Origin: Mycoplasma zalophi
GTDB taxonomy: Bacteria > Bacillota_I > Bacilli_A > Mycoplasmatales > Metamycoplasmataceae
DNA: 64,000 bases
Assembly: GCF_025486335.1 (NCBI RefSeq)
Contig: NZ_JAOOPZ010000002.1
Location: 62,001 to 126,000 of the forward strand
Reading direction: 5' to 3'
Shown: positions 1-10,558 of the stretch, piece by piece
Position numbering within the stretch: position 1 is the stretch's first letter
Layout: each line of letters starts with the position of its first letter
Position numbers and translations under genes: made by a program
The notes under the pieces: model-generated
What the model saw: the letters and a program-made list of their open reading frames with translations, nothing else
Databases searched by the model: none
What the model was told of the DNA's origin: nothing

Positions 1-3000
1 GATCTTGTTTTTTATAATGATAATAAATCAAATAAAATGTTTGTAGCACAAATTCCAAATATTAATAAAAACGATAAAATTTCTCTTTTAAATGTTCAAA
101 AAAATGATATTACATATCAACTAAAATCAAATAATTATTCATTACCGCTTTTAGATTTTTTTAAACTTGAAGATGATGTTGTAATAAAAAGCATTACTGA
201 CTGAAAAACTTGAGATGAAACTCAAAATACACATACTTTTAGTTTGCAATTTTATAATAAAAATTTAAATAATTTAACAAATTTTCCCGATCAAATGCAA
301 CTTGTATTATTAAAGAAAGATAAAAATATATCATATGTCAATTTTAAATATATAAAAGGTAATCAGTATAATGCAGTAGTAGAAACAGATAATTTTTCAA
401 AATTAATCGCGACAGCCGAGTCATTTGAAATTTCAGAAGTTGATAAAATTTTAGGAATACAAGTTAAGAAAAATAACGAAGAATGAAAATGACTTGAAAA
501 TATACCTAATATCGAAATAAAAAACCAAGACAATGAAAAAGAATTTTTATCACTATTTAAAAAAGGACCAAAATTAACTAAAATTTCAGTTGAAAATAAT
601 AATTTAGTGGTTAATTTTCAAGACTATCAAGATTTTGCAAATAAAGAAATTGAACTAGAAATAAAAAGTTTAGATCCATTTAATCCTTTTTCTAATCTTT
701 ATAAATTAAAAAATACTTCTCAAAATTCATTTATCTTTGAAAATATTGATTTTCCTAAGGATATTTCAAAATTAATAGTAACTAAAATAAAAATTAATAA
801 CGAATTATTTGAATATGATATTAATGATCAAGAAACTATATTTAATAATGCTAAGGTGGGCAAAGAATTTCAAATTAACAAATTAAATTTTTATCTTGAT
901 AATAAAAATAGACAAATACTAGGTTCAGTTGCTATTGACTTTCATAATGATGATCTTGAAATTTTTCAAAATAAAAAATTAGAATTAACATTTAAGCGTT
1001 TAAGTCCATTTGTTGGTGAAACACAATATGAAAGCATTTATAATAATTTATTTCTTTTAGAACAAAAAATACTCATTCCATTTAATAAGTTACAACAATT
1101 TAATTTAAATGGTTTTTATGAAAATATTGAATATGAGCTACAAAAAATAAGAATTGTTGATAGTTTTTCACTTAATGAATTTGTAAATGAAACTAAATTT
1201 TCAAAAAGTTTAGAAAAATTAAATAACAAAAAATTATTATACAATTTCATAAATAACAACCAAAAAGATAATAATTTTATTTATAAAGAAAATACAGGAT
1301 ATACAAAAAATGATTTAATAAATAAAAAAGATGAAGATTCAAACATTGAATACACACTTCAAAATCATTATGCTATTGTTAATTATAAACGAGAAAATTG
1401 ATATAAATATCAAGCAACTTTATTTGAAGATAAAATAAATAACAAAATAAAACTTAAAAATGAGTATTTAAATACTAATTTAGATAAATTTAATTTAATA
1501 AAAAATAATAAAAAAGTTAATACTCATTTTATTTCACCAAGAGAAATAATTAATAATTTAAGTTGAAATATTAACAAAGATTTTACAGAGGCTTCTATAA
1601 CGAAGGATTTATCTTCTTTTAGTAATTTAGATAAACATTTAGATGATGCATTCTTTGTACTTGGTTTTGAATTTGACCCTAAACAAAGACAGGTTATTGA
1701 TATAATAGAACCTGAACCATTTTTTAGATACAACAAAACTGGTTATAGAATTAATTCTTCTGTAAAAAATATGTCTAAATCATTTGTTTATTTAACTATC
1801 CCTTACAAAAGAATATTAAAAGAACAAACTATCAATAACTTAGGTTTTGAATATTTAGCAATACGAAATTCAAAAGAAGATGAATTAAATTTAAAAAAAC
1901 TAATTGACTTTAGATATCGTTTTAATATTAAATACAATAACACAACAAAAAAATTAACATTTTTAATTAATTCGAAAAATAAAGACATAAAAATATTTGA
2001 TACATTAGGTGATCATTATTTATCTTTAAATAATTCAGCTTTTTTAGGTAGTTCTTTATTTTTTGTTCATTGAGCTGATTTAAATGAACAACTAAATCCT
2101 ATAGAATATAAACCTATTTATAATAAAGAAATATTATCAATAGGTCTTGAACAGTTAAATTTTAAAGATAATTATGAGCATTTAAAAACAACGTTAGAAG
2201 GTTCATCTAAGCGTGTTTATTTCAATAATAATGAAAAAAACGTACTTAATGCAAGACAAAGAGTATTTAATTTCGCTTCTCGGCAAATGCGTGGACAAGG
2301 TACTTGAAATGTAATTGGTAAAGTAAAACCAAATGATCCTAATGACTTTAAGTTTTTTATTACTACTAATCAACATGTTTGAGGCGAAAAAGAAATAAGA
2401 GAATTTTCTAATAATTATTTTAATCTTCCTATAGATCTTCTTGAACCAGAAGGTGGTTGAAACATTAATAAAAGCGATAAAAGAGGATTGGTGTTTGAAT
2501 CAAGAAAATGAGCTAAACCTACAGTTGGTGTTAAAATTATTACAAACTTTCATAATGATAAAGCTTTTCCTACAAGTTATAAAGATTTTAAAAATAATTT
2601 CGGTGATATAAACTACAATAGTACCTGAAATATTTATGGTGAAGGACAATATGGAAGGAATACTCATTCACTTTCTAGTGCTGATTTAATTGTTGCTATC
2701 GCTGATTTTAAAGACTTTTATTCAATATTTGAAGAAAAAGATAATAAAGTTTACTATGATGGTGTGGCTGTTGATGAAAATGATTCAAATATTTATAAAA
2801 CATATAAATTCTTTAAAACATTAAAAGAATTAAAAAATCTTAAACCAAGTAAACATAACTTGCATTTATCACAATTAGTTAATTTAAATTGATCATTAGC
2901 TTCTTTTCCTATAGGAAAACAAGCAGCCAATTTAGATAGTTTAGATGCAAAAAGATACCGCGAATATATAATAGGAAGCATGGATGAAAGAGGAATAGAG

Positions 3001-3333
3001 GGACTTTTATATCCAGGCGCAATGTCAAAAATGCCAACAGTACCTTTAAGTTCAAAGATATTTGATTTACAAAGCGGAGCATCGGGAAGTATGGCTTTTG
3101 ATTCGGAAGGCAATATAACTGGATTAGTAACTGAATCTTCTTATTACCGTTCAAATGTTATGATAGTAGATACAAATGCTAATTCATTTTTTGGTGATGG
3201 TAACATTACACAAAACCCTGGATCATTTTATGAAAGAATGCGACTACTAAGTTATTTATATCCAGAAAAATATGACTCTGAACAATTTAATAATTTACCT
3301 AATTGAGAAACAAAAACTGATAAAAATATCTAA
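1..3333 (+). CDS. DUF31-family serine protease, MIP-like (5' end outside window)
   Basis: One reading frame is open from base 1 to TAA at 3331-3333 when UGA is read as Trp, so at least 1110 residues are present and the start lies upstream. The last third carries the DUF31 protease signature: a TTNQHV stretch with the likely catalytic His at 2374-2376, an SADLIVA stretch with a likely Asp, and SGASGSMAF with the likely nucleophile Ser at 3082-3084. DUF31 proteins include the mycoplasma immunoglobulin protease (MIP), a chymotrypsin-fold surface enzyme that cuts antibody captured by its partner MIB. MIB genes usually lie just upstream of MIP, which would be outside this window. The N-terminal ~700 visible residues are Asn/Lys-rich without a motif I recognise. 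That the substrate is antibody is inferred from the family, and DUF31 paralogues are numerous in mycoplasmas. Confidence 0.8.
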
Positions 3334-3339
3334 AATACC

Positions 3340-3359
3340 AAACACCTTTTGTGGTGTTT
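3340..3359 (+). terminator. Terminator of the DUF31 protease gene
   Basis: A 7-bp stem AAACACC/GGTGTTT with a 6-nt loop lies seven bases after the stop codon and runs into a T-rich stretch. Confidence 0.7.
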
Positions 3360-3435
3360 TATATTTAAATTTTTATTAAATAAACTATCAAAAACATAAA
3401 AACAAGTAATAAATTTGCTTTTTTCTTTTATTTTG

Positions 3436-3441
3436 TATAAT
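3436..3441 (+). promoter_or_regulatory. -10 box of acpP (leaderless layout)
   Basis: TGTATAAT ends 9 nt before the ATG at 3451 and no Shine-Dalgarno lies between, so transcription should begin at or within a few bases of the start codon. Confidence 0.6.
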
Positions 3442-3450
3442 AATATTATT

Positions 3451-3672
3451 ATGAAAAATGATATTCAACAAAAAGTGTTTGAAACACTACAAAATTACAC
3501 AAAAACAAAAATAACTTTAAATTCAGAAATTAAAGATTTAAACATAGATTCACTTGATTTAGTGCAAATTGTTGTAGAATTAGAATCTATATTTAATATT
3601 TCTGTTTCTGATGAAGAATTATTAAATATCTCTAAAGTGATTGATATTATTGAAATTATTAAAAAATATTAA
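3451..3672 (+). CDS. acpP: Acyl carrier protein
   Basis: This 73-residue protein is an acyl carrier protein. The motif NIDSLDLVQIV contains the Ser that receives 4'-phosphopantetheine. Size and the four-helix pattern fit the family. An upstream in-frame ATG at 3415 would add 12 residues but lies before the -10 box, so ATG 3451 is chosen. Mycoplasmas lack most fatty-acid synthesis enzymes yet keep an ACP, probably to supply acyl groups for phospholipids. The gene stands alone between the DUF31 terminator and tRNA-Trp, with its own leaderless promoter. Confidence 0.88.
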   Translation: MKNDIQQKVFETLQNYTKTKITLNSEIKDLNIDSLDLVQIVVELESIFNISVSDEELLNISKVIDIIEIIKKY

Positions 3673-3680
3673 TTTTATTG

Positions 3681-3686
3681 TATAAT
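3681..3686 (+). promoter_or_regulatory. -10 box of tRNA-Trp
   Basis: TGTATAAT lies about 20 nt before the mature 5' end of the tRNA. Confidence 0.6.
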
Positions 3687-3705
3687 AATAAAGCAAATAT
3701 CACTT

Positions 3706-3780
3706 AGGGGTATAGTTCAATGGTAGAACAACAGGCTTCAACCCTGTGTGTTGTGAGTTCGAGTCTTGCTACCCCTGCCA
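3706..3780 (+). tRNA. trnW: tRNA-Trp(UCA), decodes UGA as tryptophan
   Basis: A full cloverleaf is visible: acceptor AGGGGTA/TACCCCT, D stem GTTC/GAAC, anticodon arm ACAGG-CTTCAAC-CCTGT, T loop GTTCGAGTC, discriminator G and an encoded CCA. The anticodon is UCA, which pairs with UGA (and UGG by wobble). This is the molecular basis of the code in which the genes of this window are written. Confidence 0.95.
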
Positions 3781-3797
3781 TTATTGATATTTCTAAT

Positions 3798-3817
3798 AAA
3801 GTTGCTTTTGCAACTTT
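3798..3817 (+). terminator. Terminator of tRNA-Trp
   Basis: An 8-bp stem AAAGTTGC/GCAACTTT with a TTTT loop is followed by a T-rich run. Confidence 0.75.
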
Positions 3818-3838
3818 TTCTTTTTAAAAGATACTAAA

Positions 3839-3862
3839 AAATTTGGCATAATAGCCAAATTT
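3839..3862 (-). terminator. Terminator of the interrupted surface-protein gene
   Basis: A 9-bp stem AAATTTGGC/GCCAAATTT lies just after the minus-strand stop codon and is followed on the minus strand by a T run. Confidence 0.7.
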
Positions 3863-3867
3863 ATTTT

Positions 3868-5625
3868 TTATTTTTCTTCTTTATCTTTTTTATTTCTTTT
3901 GTTTACAAAGAAGAAAATCATTGCTGGAATAATTAGAACTGGAACAACTAATATTGTTAATAATCAGAATGAATTTTTATAACTATTTTCATCGTTTTGT
4001 AGAAGATTTTCTAACATATCACGATTATTTTCTGATGATTTTGTGAATTCAAGTTGTTTTAAATCATATGTAGATTTTCCAGTTTTTAGATCTGCAACTT
4101 GTTCTGTTAATTGTTGAATTTCTTTTGTTAATTTTATGTTTGGTAATTCATTTGCTAAAACGTTTTTAATTTGTTTAATTTGATCTTCTGAAATGTTATC
4201 ATTTGCAACAATTTTACTCATAGTTTCAAATGCATCAACTCATTGAACTTCTCAAGTTAAATATTGATCTTTAATTTCTTGTAATTTTTCAGCAGTTGGG
4301 TTTACAAAGTAATTTGCTAATTCATTTAAAGTTAATTCTTTAATTTTGTTATTACTTGTATTTGTATCAACTGTATCACTAAATGTTTTAACTGGAACAT
4401 ATTTTTTAGATATTTCATTTAATGTATTGTATGCATCAATTAATTGTTGATTTTCTGATTGTTTATTTAAATTTAAGTTAGCAACAGTTTGAACTTCATC
4501 AAAAATTCATGCATCAACTGGATTTTCTTTATTTAAATCTTTGAATTCTTGTAATTTGTAGTAGTAATTTAAATATAAGTTAGATGTTTTAAATTCTTCT
4601 TTAGCTTCTTGAAGTTTTGCACTTAATGCTTTAGTTTGGAATGTTTTTGGATTATCAAAACTAAATTCCATATTTTTGTATTCTTCTTTTACGTTATCTA
4701 ATGTTTCTTGTAATTTAGCCTTTGGTTCTGCAAATTTTTCATCATTAGTTTCTTGAAGCATTCCTTCAATTTCTGTTAATATATCTTCATAGATTTTAGT
4801 TTCAACTTCTAAATCTTTAAATTCATCTATTGATAATTTTTCTTCTGTATACGTAAAAATTCCACCATTATTTTCAGAAACAACATTTGCTTTTTGTTTA
4901 ATGGCAAAGTCGTTAAATACTTTTGACTTAAGATCATCTTTCTTTTCTATTAATGAAAGTTGATTTCTAAATATTCAACTTGCATATTTTTCATTTTTTG
5001 TAACTTCATTGTCTTCTGTTTTCTTGGAAATTCTATATTTTTCATCTTTTAATTCAAAACTATAATTCTTAATAAATTTGTTTATAATTGCATCACTAAA
5101 CATTAATTGTTTTTTATCGGGATAATCTAGTGAAGATTCGATCAATTTAGTTTCTTTTTTAAATATAGCATCAATATAACCTCTTAAACCTTCAATTATT
5201 AGTGATTCAGGATTCAATATCATATTTTTATATAAATTTCAATTGTGTTTAAATCCCTCTATAACTTGTAAAAATGCTTGTCTTGATCTAGCTACTATAT
5301 CTCTTGTTGTTGGATCTATTACTCATTCTTCTGAAGAATCTGCTTTTGTTAATTGTGAGTCCATAATTTCAAGTATTTTATCGTATAAAGCAATATAGTA
5401 ATTTTGTGCTTCCTCATATGTATCAACTTTAAATTCTCCTTCAGTTTGTCCTGCAAAAGGTTCTACATCATGCTATTTTTTACCCTCTGGTGCACTTTCA
5501 AAACTTGCAACGATATTATTTTGTTGATTGTTTTGGCTTGTATTTAAAGCAAAAGCAGCAGAAATAGCAGAAACCGATGATAATGCTAATAAGCTAGTAA
5601 GTAAAATTTTCTTTGACTTTTTCAT
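3868..5625 (-). pseudogene. Membrane-anchored surface protein interrupted by an in-frame TAG
   Basis: Read on the minus strand, this is a 586-codon gene with ATG at 5625 behind a GAGAGGG ribosome-binding site. It begins with a secretory signal (MKKSKKILLTSLLALSS) without a lipobox Cys. A long Lys/Glu/Asn-rich, helical, probably coiled-coil ectodomain follows. It ends with a hydrophobic C-terminal segment (LLTILVVPVLIIPAMIFFF) and a short basic/acidic tail, i.e. a membrane anchor. Codon 51 (complement of 5473-5475) is TAG, while about 535 further codons remain open in the same frame with no other TAA or TAG. This looks like a recent nonsense mutation or a base-call error. Truncation would leave a secreted ~50-residue peptide. 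Function is unknown; the layout suggests a surface adhesin or antigen. Confidence 0.75.
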
Positions 5626-5791
5626 ATTTCCCTCTCTAAATATTCTATTTACTGCTTAATTATATATTAAAAACTAGCAAATTAAAAAATATTTTTTTGA
5701 CTTTGTAAAAATTTTTGCTACTAACATAATTAGTAAAAATGCAATATTGTGTTATTTTTTTGCATAAAATGTGATTTTTAGAATATAAAAA

Positions 5792-5810
5792 AATTAGCAA
5801 GCAGCTAATT
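5792..5810 (-). terminator. Terminator of tRNA-Thr
   Basis: A 7-bp stem AATTAGC/GCTAATT with a 5-nt loop is followed on the minus strand by a run of T. Confidence 0.65.
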
Positions 5811-5825
5811 TGGTCAAAAATGATA

Positions 5826-5900
5826 TGGTGCCGTCAACTGGAATTGAACCAGCGACCCCTTCCTTACCATGGAAGTGCTCTGCCCCTGAGCTATGACGGC
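5826..5900 (-). tRNA. trnT: tRNA-Thr(GGU)
   Basis: On the minus strand the acceptor GCCGTCA/TGACGGC, a D arm with AGCTCAGGGGCAGAGC, the anticodon arm CTTCC-ATGGTAA-GGAAG and the T loop GGTTCAATTCC fold normally. The encoded 3' end is ACCA. Anticodon GGU reads ACC/ACU. Confidence 0.93.
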
Positions 5901-5949
5901 AAATGCTTTATTATTATACTTTATTTTTTTAAATTAGTATTAAAAACTG

Positions 5950-5955
5950 TATAAT
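5950..5955 (+). promoter_or_regulatory. -10 box of rluB (leaderless layout)
   Basis: TGTATAAT ends 12 nt before ATG 5968 with no ribosome-binding site in between, which predicts a leader of only a few bases. Confidence 0.55.
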
Positions 5956-5967
5956 TTAAACAATATT

Positions 5968-6678
5968 ATGAACCAAGAAACAGAAAAATTACAAAAATTT
6001 GTTTCTTCCTCTGGACTAATGAGTAGAAGAAAAGCGGAAGAAGAAATAACAAAAGGATACTTTAGAATTAATAATAAAGTGGCAAATTTAGGTGATAGAG
6101 TATCAAAAACAGATAAAATCTATTATAAAAATAAACTTGTTATAAACAACAATTCGCAAATTTATATAGTTTTAAACAAACCTAAATATGTTGTATCAAC
6201 TTTAAGTGATCCCCAAGGAAGAAAAACAATTAAAAACTTTTTAAAAACTTCTCAGTATGTTTATCCAGTAGGTAGATTGGATTTTGATACAACGGGTATT
6301 TTATTAATTACGAATGACGGAGAATTAACAAATAAATTACTTCATCCTCGAAATAATATACCAAGAGTGTATATAGCAACATTACAAAAAAAATTAAGCA
6401 ATAAAGAACTTGATTTTTTAAATTCTAATAATGTTTTTATTGAAGGTAAAAGATCTTTACAAAAAGTTATATATTTAGATGAAGTAAACTATGAAGTTAC
6501 TTTGCAAGAAGGAAGATACCATCACGTAAAAAATTTATTTAAAGAAGTTGGAAACCTTGTTATAAACCTTCATAGAAAATCATTTGCATCTATTGAAGAT
6601 TCTAATTTGCGAAGAGGACAATCAAGGGAACTAACAGCTAAAGAAATTGAAAGTTTAAAAAAATACCAAGCATTATAG
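5968..6678 (+). CDS. rluB: Pseudouridine synthase, RluB/RsuA family
   Basis: This 236-residue protein has an N-terminal S4 RNA-binding domain (about residues 8-55, LQKFVSSSGLMSRRKAEEEI). The RluB/E/F/RsuA catalytic domain follows, with GRLDFDTTGILLITNDG, whose Asp105 should be the catalytic residue, and LLHPRNNIPRVY downstream. The family isomerises uridine in rRNA; the closest Gram-positive type is RluB, which modifies the peptidyl-transferase region of 23S rRNA. Exact target is inferred. Its stop codon sits inside the terminator stem shared with the convergent lon gene. Confidence 0.85.
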   Translation: MNQETEKLQKFVSSSGLMSRRKAEEEITKGYFRINNKVANLGDRVSKTDKIYYKNKLVINNNSQIYIVLNKPKYVVSTLSDPQGRKTIKNFLKTSQYVYPVGRLDFDTTGILLITNDGELTNKLLHPRNNIPRVYIATLQKKLSNKELDFLNSNNVFIEGKRSLQKVIYLDEVNYEVTLQEGRYHHVKNLFKEVGNLVINLHRKSFASIEDSNLRRGQSRELTAKEIESLKKYQAL

Positions 6679-6688
6679 TTTGGTATTT
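6661..6688. terminator. Bidirectional terminator between rluB and lon
   Basis: A 9-bp stem AAATACCAA/TTGGTATTT carries a T run on both strands. It overlaps the last codons of rluB and lies six bases past the lon stop codon. Confidence 0.75.
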
Positions 6689-6694
6689 TTTATA

Positions 6695-9175
6695 TTATTT
6701 TTTAAATAAACGATTGTAGATTTGTGTATATTCTGAAACTGGTACAAATTGAATTTGTTTTTTAACTTCGTCAGGGACATCCACTAAATTCTTTTCATTG
6801 TTTTTTGGAATAAATATTGTTTTTATTCCAAACTTAGAAGCCGCTAGTGATTTTTCTTTTAAACCACCAATTGGTAAAACTTTACCTCTTAAAGTAATTT
6901 CTCCTGTCATTGCAACAGTTGGTGAAACTGGTTTTTTAGAAAGCGCACTAATTATTGCAGTTGTAAATGTTACTCCAGCACTTGGTCCATCTTTTGGAAC
7001 CGCTCCTTCGGGAACGTGAATATGAATTGTATTATTTTCAAAGTCAAAATCAATATCAAATTCCTCTGCGTGGGATCTTACATAATTTAATGCAATTTGT
7101 GCTGATTCTTGCATAACTTCTTTTAAAGAACCAGTTAATTTCAGTCCTTCTTTTCCTGCAAAAGTACTTACTTCGATTGCAAGTGTAGAGCCACCATAAC
7201 TTGTTCAAGCTAATCCATTTACTGAACCTATTTGATCTTCTTTTTCATTTTCTGCATCTTCAAATTTTATAGGTCCTAGGAAATTAGTTACTTCTTCTAA
7301 GGTAATATTAAATTCATCATCAACTTCTTTACTTAATAGTTTAACAACTATTTTTCTTGCAATTTTATCTAAAATCCTACTTAATTCACGAACTCCTGAT
7401 TCACGTGTGTAATATTTTATAATGTAATTTAAAATATCATCTGTAATTTTAAATTGATTTTCAGTTAGTGAATTAAATTCTAATACTTTAGGGATTAAGT
7501 GTTTTTTTGCAATTTGTAATTTTTCAATTGAAGTATAAGAACTTAATTCAATCATTTCAACCCTATCAACAAGCGCTTCAGGGATATTTTCAAAATAGTT
7601 TGCAGTTGCTATAAATAATACTTTTGATAAGTCATATTCTATTTCTAAATAATGATCTTGGAAATTAACGTTTTGTTCAGGATCTAGAACTTCTAATAAA
7701 GCAGAAGTAGGATCACCACGATAATCAGCCGACATTTTATCTATTTCATCTAATAGAACAACCGGATTTGAAACACCTGCTTTTTTAATAGCATTAATAA
7801 TTTTTCCAGGCATAGCACCTACATAGGTACGACGATGTCCTCTAATTTCACTTTCATCTTTAACTCCACCTAAAGATACCTTAATATAAGGTCTTTCAAG
7901 CGCTTTAGCTATTGAACGAACTAATGTTGTTTTTCCAACACCTGGAGGCCCTATTAATGTTAAAATTGGCATAGGTTGAGTTGATTCGTTAACTAAACTT
8001 CCTTCTTTACTTACAAATAGTGTTTTATCAATAAAAAATTTATCAGTATCAGGTAATTTAATTAAATCATTTTTATGAGATTTTTGCAATTTATTGTGTG
8101 TTAAAACAGCAATAAATTCTAAAATTCTTTCTTTTGGGTCTTTTAAACCATAATGGTGTTCATCAAGAATTTTTTTTGCATTTACTAAATCTAAGTTTTC
8201 TGAAGCTACTTTTCTTCAAGGTAAAACTTGTAATAAATCAACATAATTTTTTGAAATATTAGCTTCAGGGCTTGCGGGCATCATATTTTTTGTTTTTGAT
8301 TTTTCTTTTTCGATTGCTTTTATAACTACTTCTGGGTATTGTTGTTTTAATTCTGCATTAGAAACTGATTCTTCATAATTTGTTTCAGTTTCTTCATCTC
8401 CTAATGATTTTTGAATAATTCTCAATCTTTCACGCAATAAAAATTCTTTTTGTTGTTCTTCTAATTCGCCTCTTAATGTGCTATCAATTTCATTATCAAT
8501 TAATTGTAATTTAAATTGAATCAAAATATATTCAAGAAGTTTTTCAGATTTTAAAACAAAATCATTTTCTTGAAATACTTTATATTTTTCAGTAGTTTTT
8601 AATTTTTGTGCTTGGATTATTGTTAATAAAATTGACTTAGCACCTGCTTCATCTAAAGTTTGTACTGTGCTTGCTAATTGCTTTGCGATTTCATTAATAT
8701 CAATTTGTCTTGGTGAAGAATAGTCATTCGCTGAAGATGCACCTTTTGAAAATACATCAGCAATTTTATTTAGCATTTCTTTTAGCATATCCAAATTAGA
8801 AACATATTCATTAACTTCTTCAACTTCTACATTTCCGTCTTCGATTATATCTTCTTCTGTTTCTGAAACATTTAAGGGCAATATATTTTTTAATAAAACT
8901 TTCTTTAAACCTTTGAAAACAACAATTTTATTATTTGAATTTGTTTTACTTTGTGCTTTTACTTCTACTATTTCAGCAATAACTCCATATTCATAAAAAT
9001 TTTCTAAAGTTTTTGTTGAGGGTGTGTGTTTTTTTAATGTTGTAATAACAATTTTTTCATTATTTTTTATAGCATAATCTAATATTTTTAAACTATCTAT
9101 TTTTCCAATGGTAATTTCTAATAAATCATCTACCATTAAAACTTTATCTTTGATACCGATTATAGGATGTTTCAT
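6695..9175 (-). CDS. lon: ATP-dependent protease Lon
   Basis: The 826-residue Lon protease degrades misfolded and regulatory proteins. Its domains run in order: N-terminal substrate-binding LON domain, coiled linker, AAA+ module with Walker [10 protein letters not shown], and C-terminal Ser/Lys protease domain ([12 protein letters not shown] with the catalytic Ser; [10 protein letters not shown] with the catalytic Lys). ATG 9175 is preferred over the in-frame ATG 9196 because AAAGGA lies 6 nt before it. A CIRCE operator and -10 box lie directly upstream, so the gene should be induced by heat through HrcA. It is the main cytosolic ATP-dependent protease in mycoplasmas. Confidence 0.96.
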
Positions 9176-9204
9176 GTTATTTCCTTTCACTTTCATTATT
9201 ACAA

Positions 9205-9210
9205 ATTATA
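9205..9210 (-). promoter_or_regulatory. -10 box of lon
   Basis: TATAAT on the minus strand lies about 30 nt before the lon start, immediately downstream of the CIRCE element. Confidence 0.6.
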
Positions 9211-9218
9211 GCAAATTT

Positions 9219-9245
9219 TTAGCACTCTAACTAAAAAAGTGCTAA
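9219..9245 (-). promoter_or_regulatory. CIRCE operator (HrcA binding site)
   Basis: The inverted repeat TTAGCACTC-N9-AAGTGCTAA differs from the CIRCE consensus by one base. It occupies the -35 region of the lon promoter, where bound HrcA would block transcription until heat inactivates it. Confidence 0.9.
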
Positions 9246-9255
9246 AAAATAAAAA

Positions 9256-9270
9256 AGAGTTATTAACTCT
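9256..9270 (-). terminator. Terminator of the deo-upp operon
   Basis: A short stem AGAGTT/AACTCT with a tight loop follows the upp stop and is trailed on the minus strand by a T run. Confidence 0.6.
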
Positions 9271-9272
9271 CT

Positions 9273-9896
9273 TTATTTTGTACCAAATAATCTATCACCG
9301 GCATCACCTAATCCTGGGACAATGTAATTATTTTCATTTAAATAATCATCCTTTGTTGCTAAATAAATATCAACATCTGGAAAGGCTTGTTGAATTCTTT
9401 CAACTCCCTTATCCACACCTACTAAACAAACTAATTTTATATTAGTAAACCCTTCTCGCTTTAACCTATTTATAGCATCATATGCACTAACACCTGTTGC
9501 CAACATAGGATCAACCACTAAAACATATGAATCTTTTGAAACACTTGGAACTTTATAAAAGTAATCAATGGCTTCAAAAGTTTTTTCATCGCGATAAATT
9601 CCTATGTGACCTACTCTTGCCTGTGGAACTAAATCTAAAATTCCTTGAACCATTCCTAGTCCTGCTCTTAAAATAGGAACAATGACAATTTCTTTATCTA
9701 AAAAATATCCTGTTGTTTCTGCACCTATTGGTGTTTTTATTGTTGCTTGTTGAGGTTTATAATCTCTTAAAACCTCAAAAACCATTAATGATGCTATTTC
9801 GTTTAAATTTTTTCTAAATACATCATGAGAAGTATCTTTATTTCTCATTGTTGTTAATTTTGTTTTTATAAGTGGATGATTAAATATTTCTACCAT
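9273..9896 (-). CDS. upp: Uracil phosphoribosyltransferase
   Basis: This 207-residue enzyme joins uracil to PRPP to give UMP. The PRPP-binding loop VLVVDPMLATG and the uracil-recognition C-terminus (YIVPGLGDAGDRLFGTK) are intact, and length is normal. It is the last gene of deoD-deoA-deoC-upp, starting two bases after the deoC stop. That position makes sense: uracil freed by nucleoside phosphorolysis is captured here. Confidence 0.95.
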   Translation of the reverse strand: MVEIFNHPLIKTKLTTMRNKDTSHDVFRKNLNEIASLMVFEVLRDYKPQQATIKTPIGAETTGYFLDKEIVIVPILRAGLGMVQGILDLVPQARVGHIGIYRDEKTFEAIDYFYKVPSVSKDSYVLVVDPMLATGVSAYDAINRLKREGFTNIKLVCLVGVDKGVERIQQAFPDVDIYLATKDDYLNENNYIVPGLGDAGDRLFGTK

Positions 9897-9898
9897 GA

Positions 9899-10549
9899 TT
9901 AGTTTCTCTTTTCTTCAAAAATTGCAACTGATTTACTCATTCCAAATCTATTTGCACCAAGTTCTGCCATTTTTTGCATATCTTCGTATGATTTAATTCC
10001 TCCAGCAGCTTTTATTAAAAGCTTATCTTGGGCAATTTTTTTCATAATTTGGATATCTTCAAAGTTAGCACCACGATAACTAAAACCTGTTGATGTTTTA
10101 ATGAAATCAGCACCTGATTGCAATACTATTTCTGTAGCTTTTTCAATCTCTCAATTTGTTAATAATGCGGTTTCAACAATAACTTTCAATACATTATTCC
10201 CACACGCTTCTTTAATTGCTTTAATTTCATTTAAAACATAATCATATTGACCATCTTTAAAACGACCAATGTTAATTACCATATCAATTTCTTTGGCTCC
10301 ATGATTTAAAGCTAGTTTTGTTTCAAAAACTTTTGCTTGTGTACTCATAGCACCCAATGGAAATCCAACTACTGTACAAATTAGTGTATTTGAATCTTTT
10401 AATTTTTCAAACGCATATTTAATTCAACTTGGATTTATACAGATGCTTCAAAAATTATATTTTTTAGCTTCATCTATTAATTTGTCAATCTCTTTTTGAG
10501 TTGCTTCTGGTTTTAATAAAGTATGATCTACCATTCTGTTATATTCCAT
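9899..10549 (-). CDS. deoC: Deoxyribose-phosphate aldolase
   Basis: The 216-residue class I aldolase splits deoxyribose-5-phosphate into acetaldehyde and glyceraldehyde-3-phosphate, which feeds glycolysis. The Schiff-base Lys is in FIKTSTGFS and the second active-site Lys in IKAAGGIK. The start ATG 10549 follows AGGAGAAAA, a ribosome-binding site that overlaps the deoA stop codon (TAG). It works with DeoA and DeoD, which supply the sugar phosphate after isomerisation. Confidence 0.95.
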
Positions 10550-10558
10550 AATTTTCTC

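Noticed and set aside
1524-1736. Minus-strand ORF opposite the DUF31 protease gene
   Set aside because: It is a shadow of the plus-strand frame, has no ribosome-binding site and no family resemblance.
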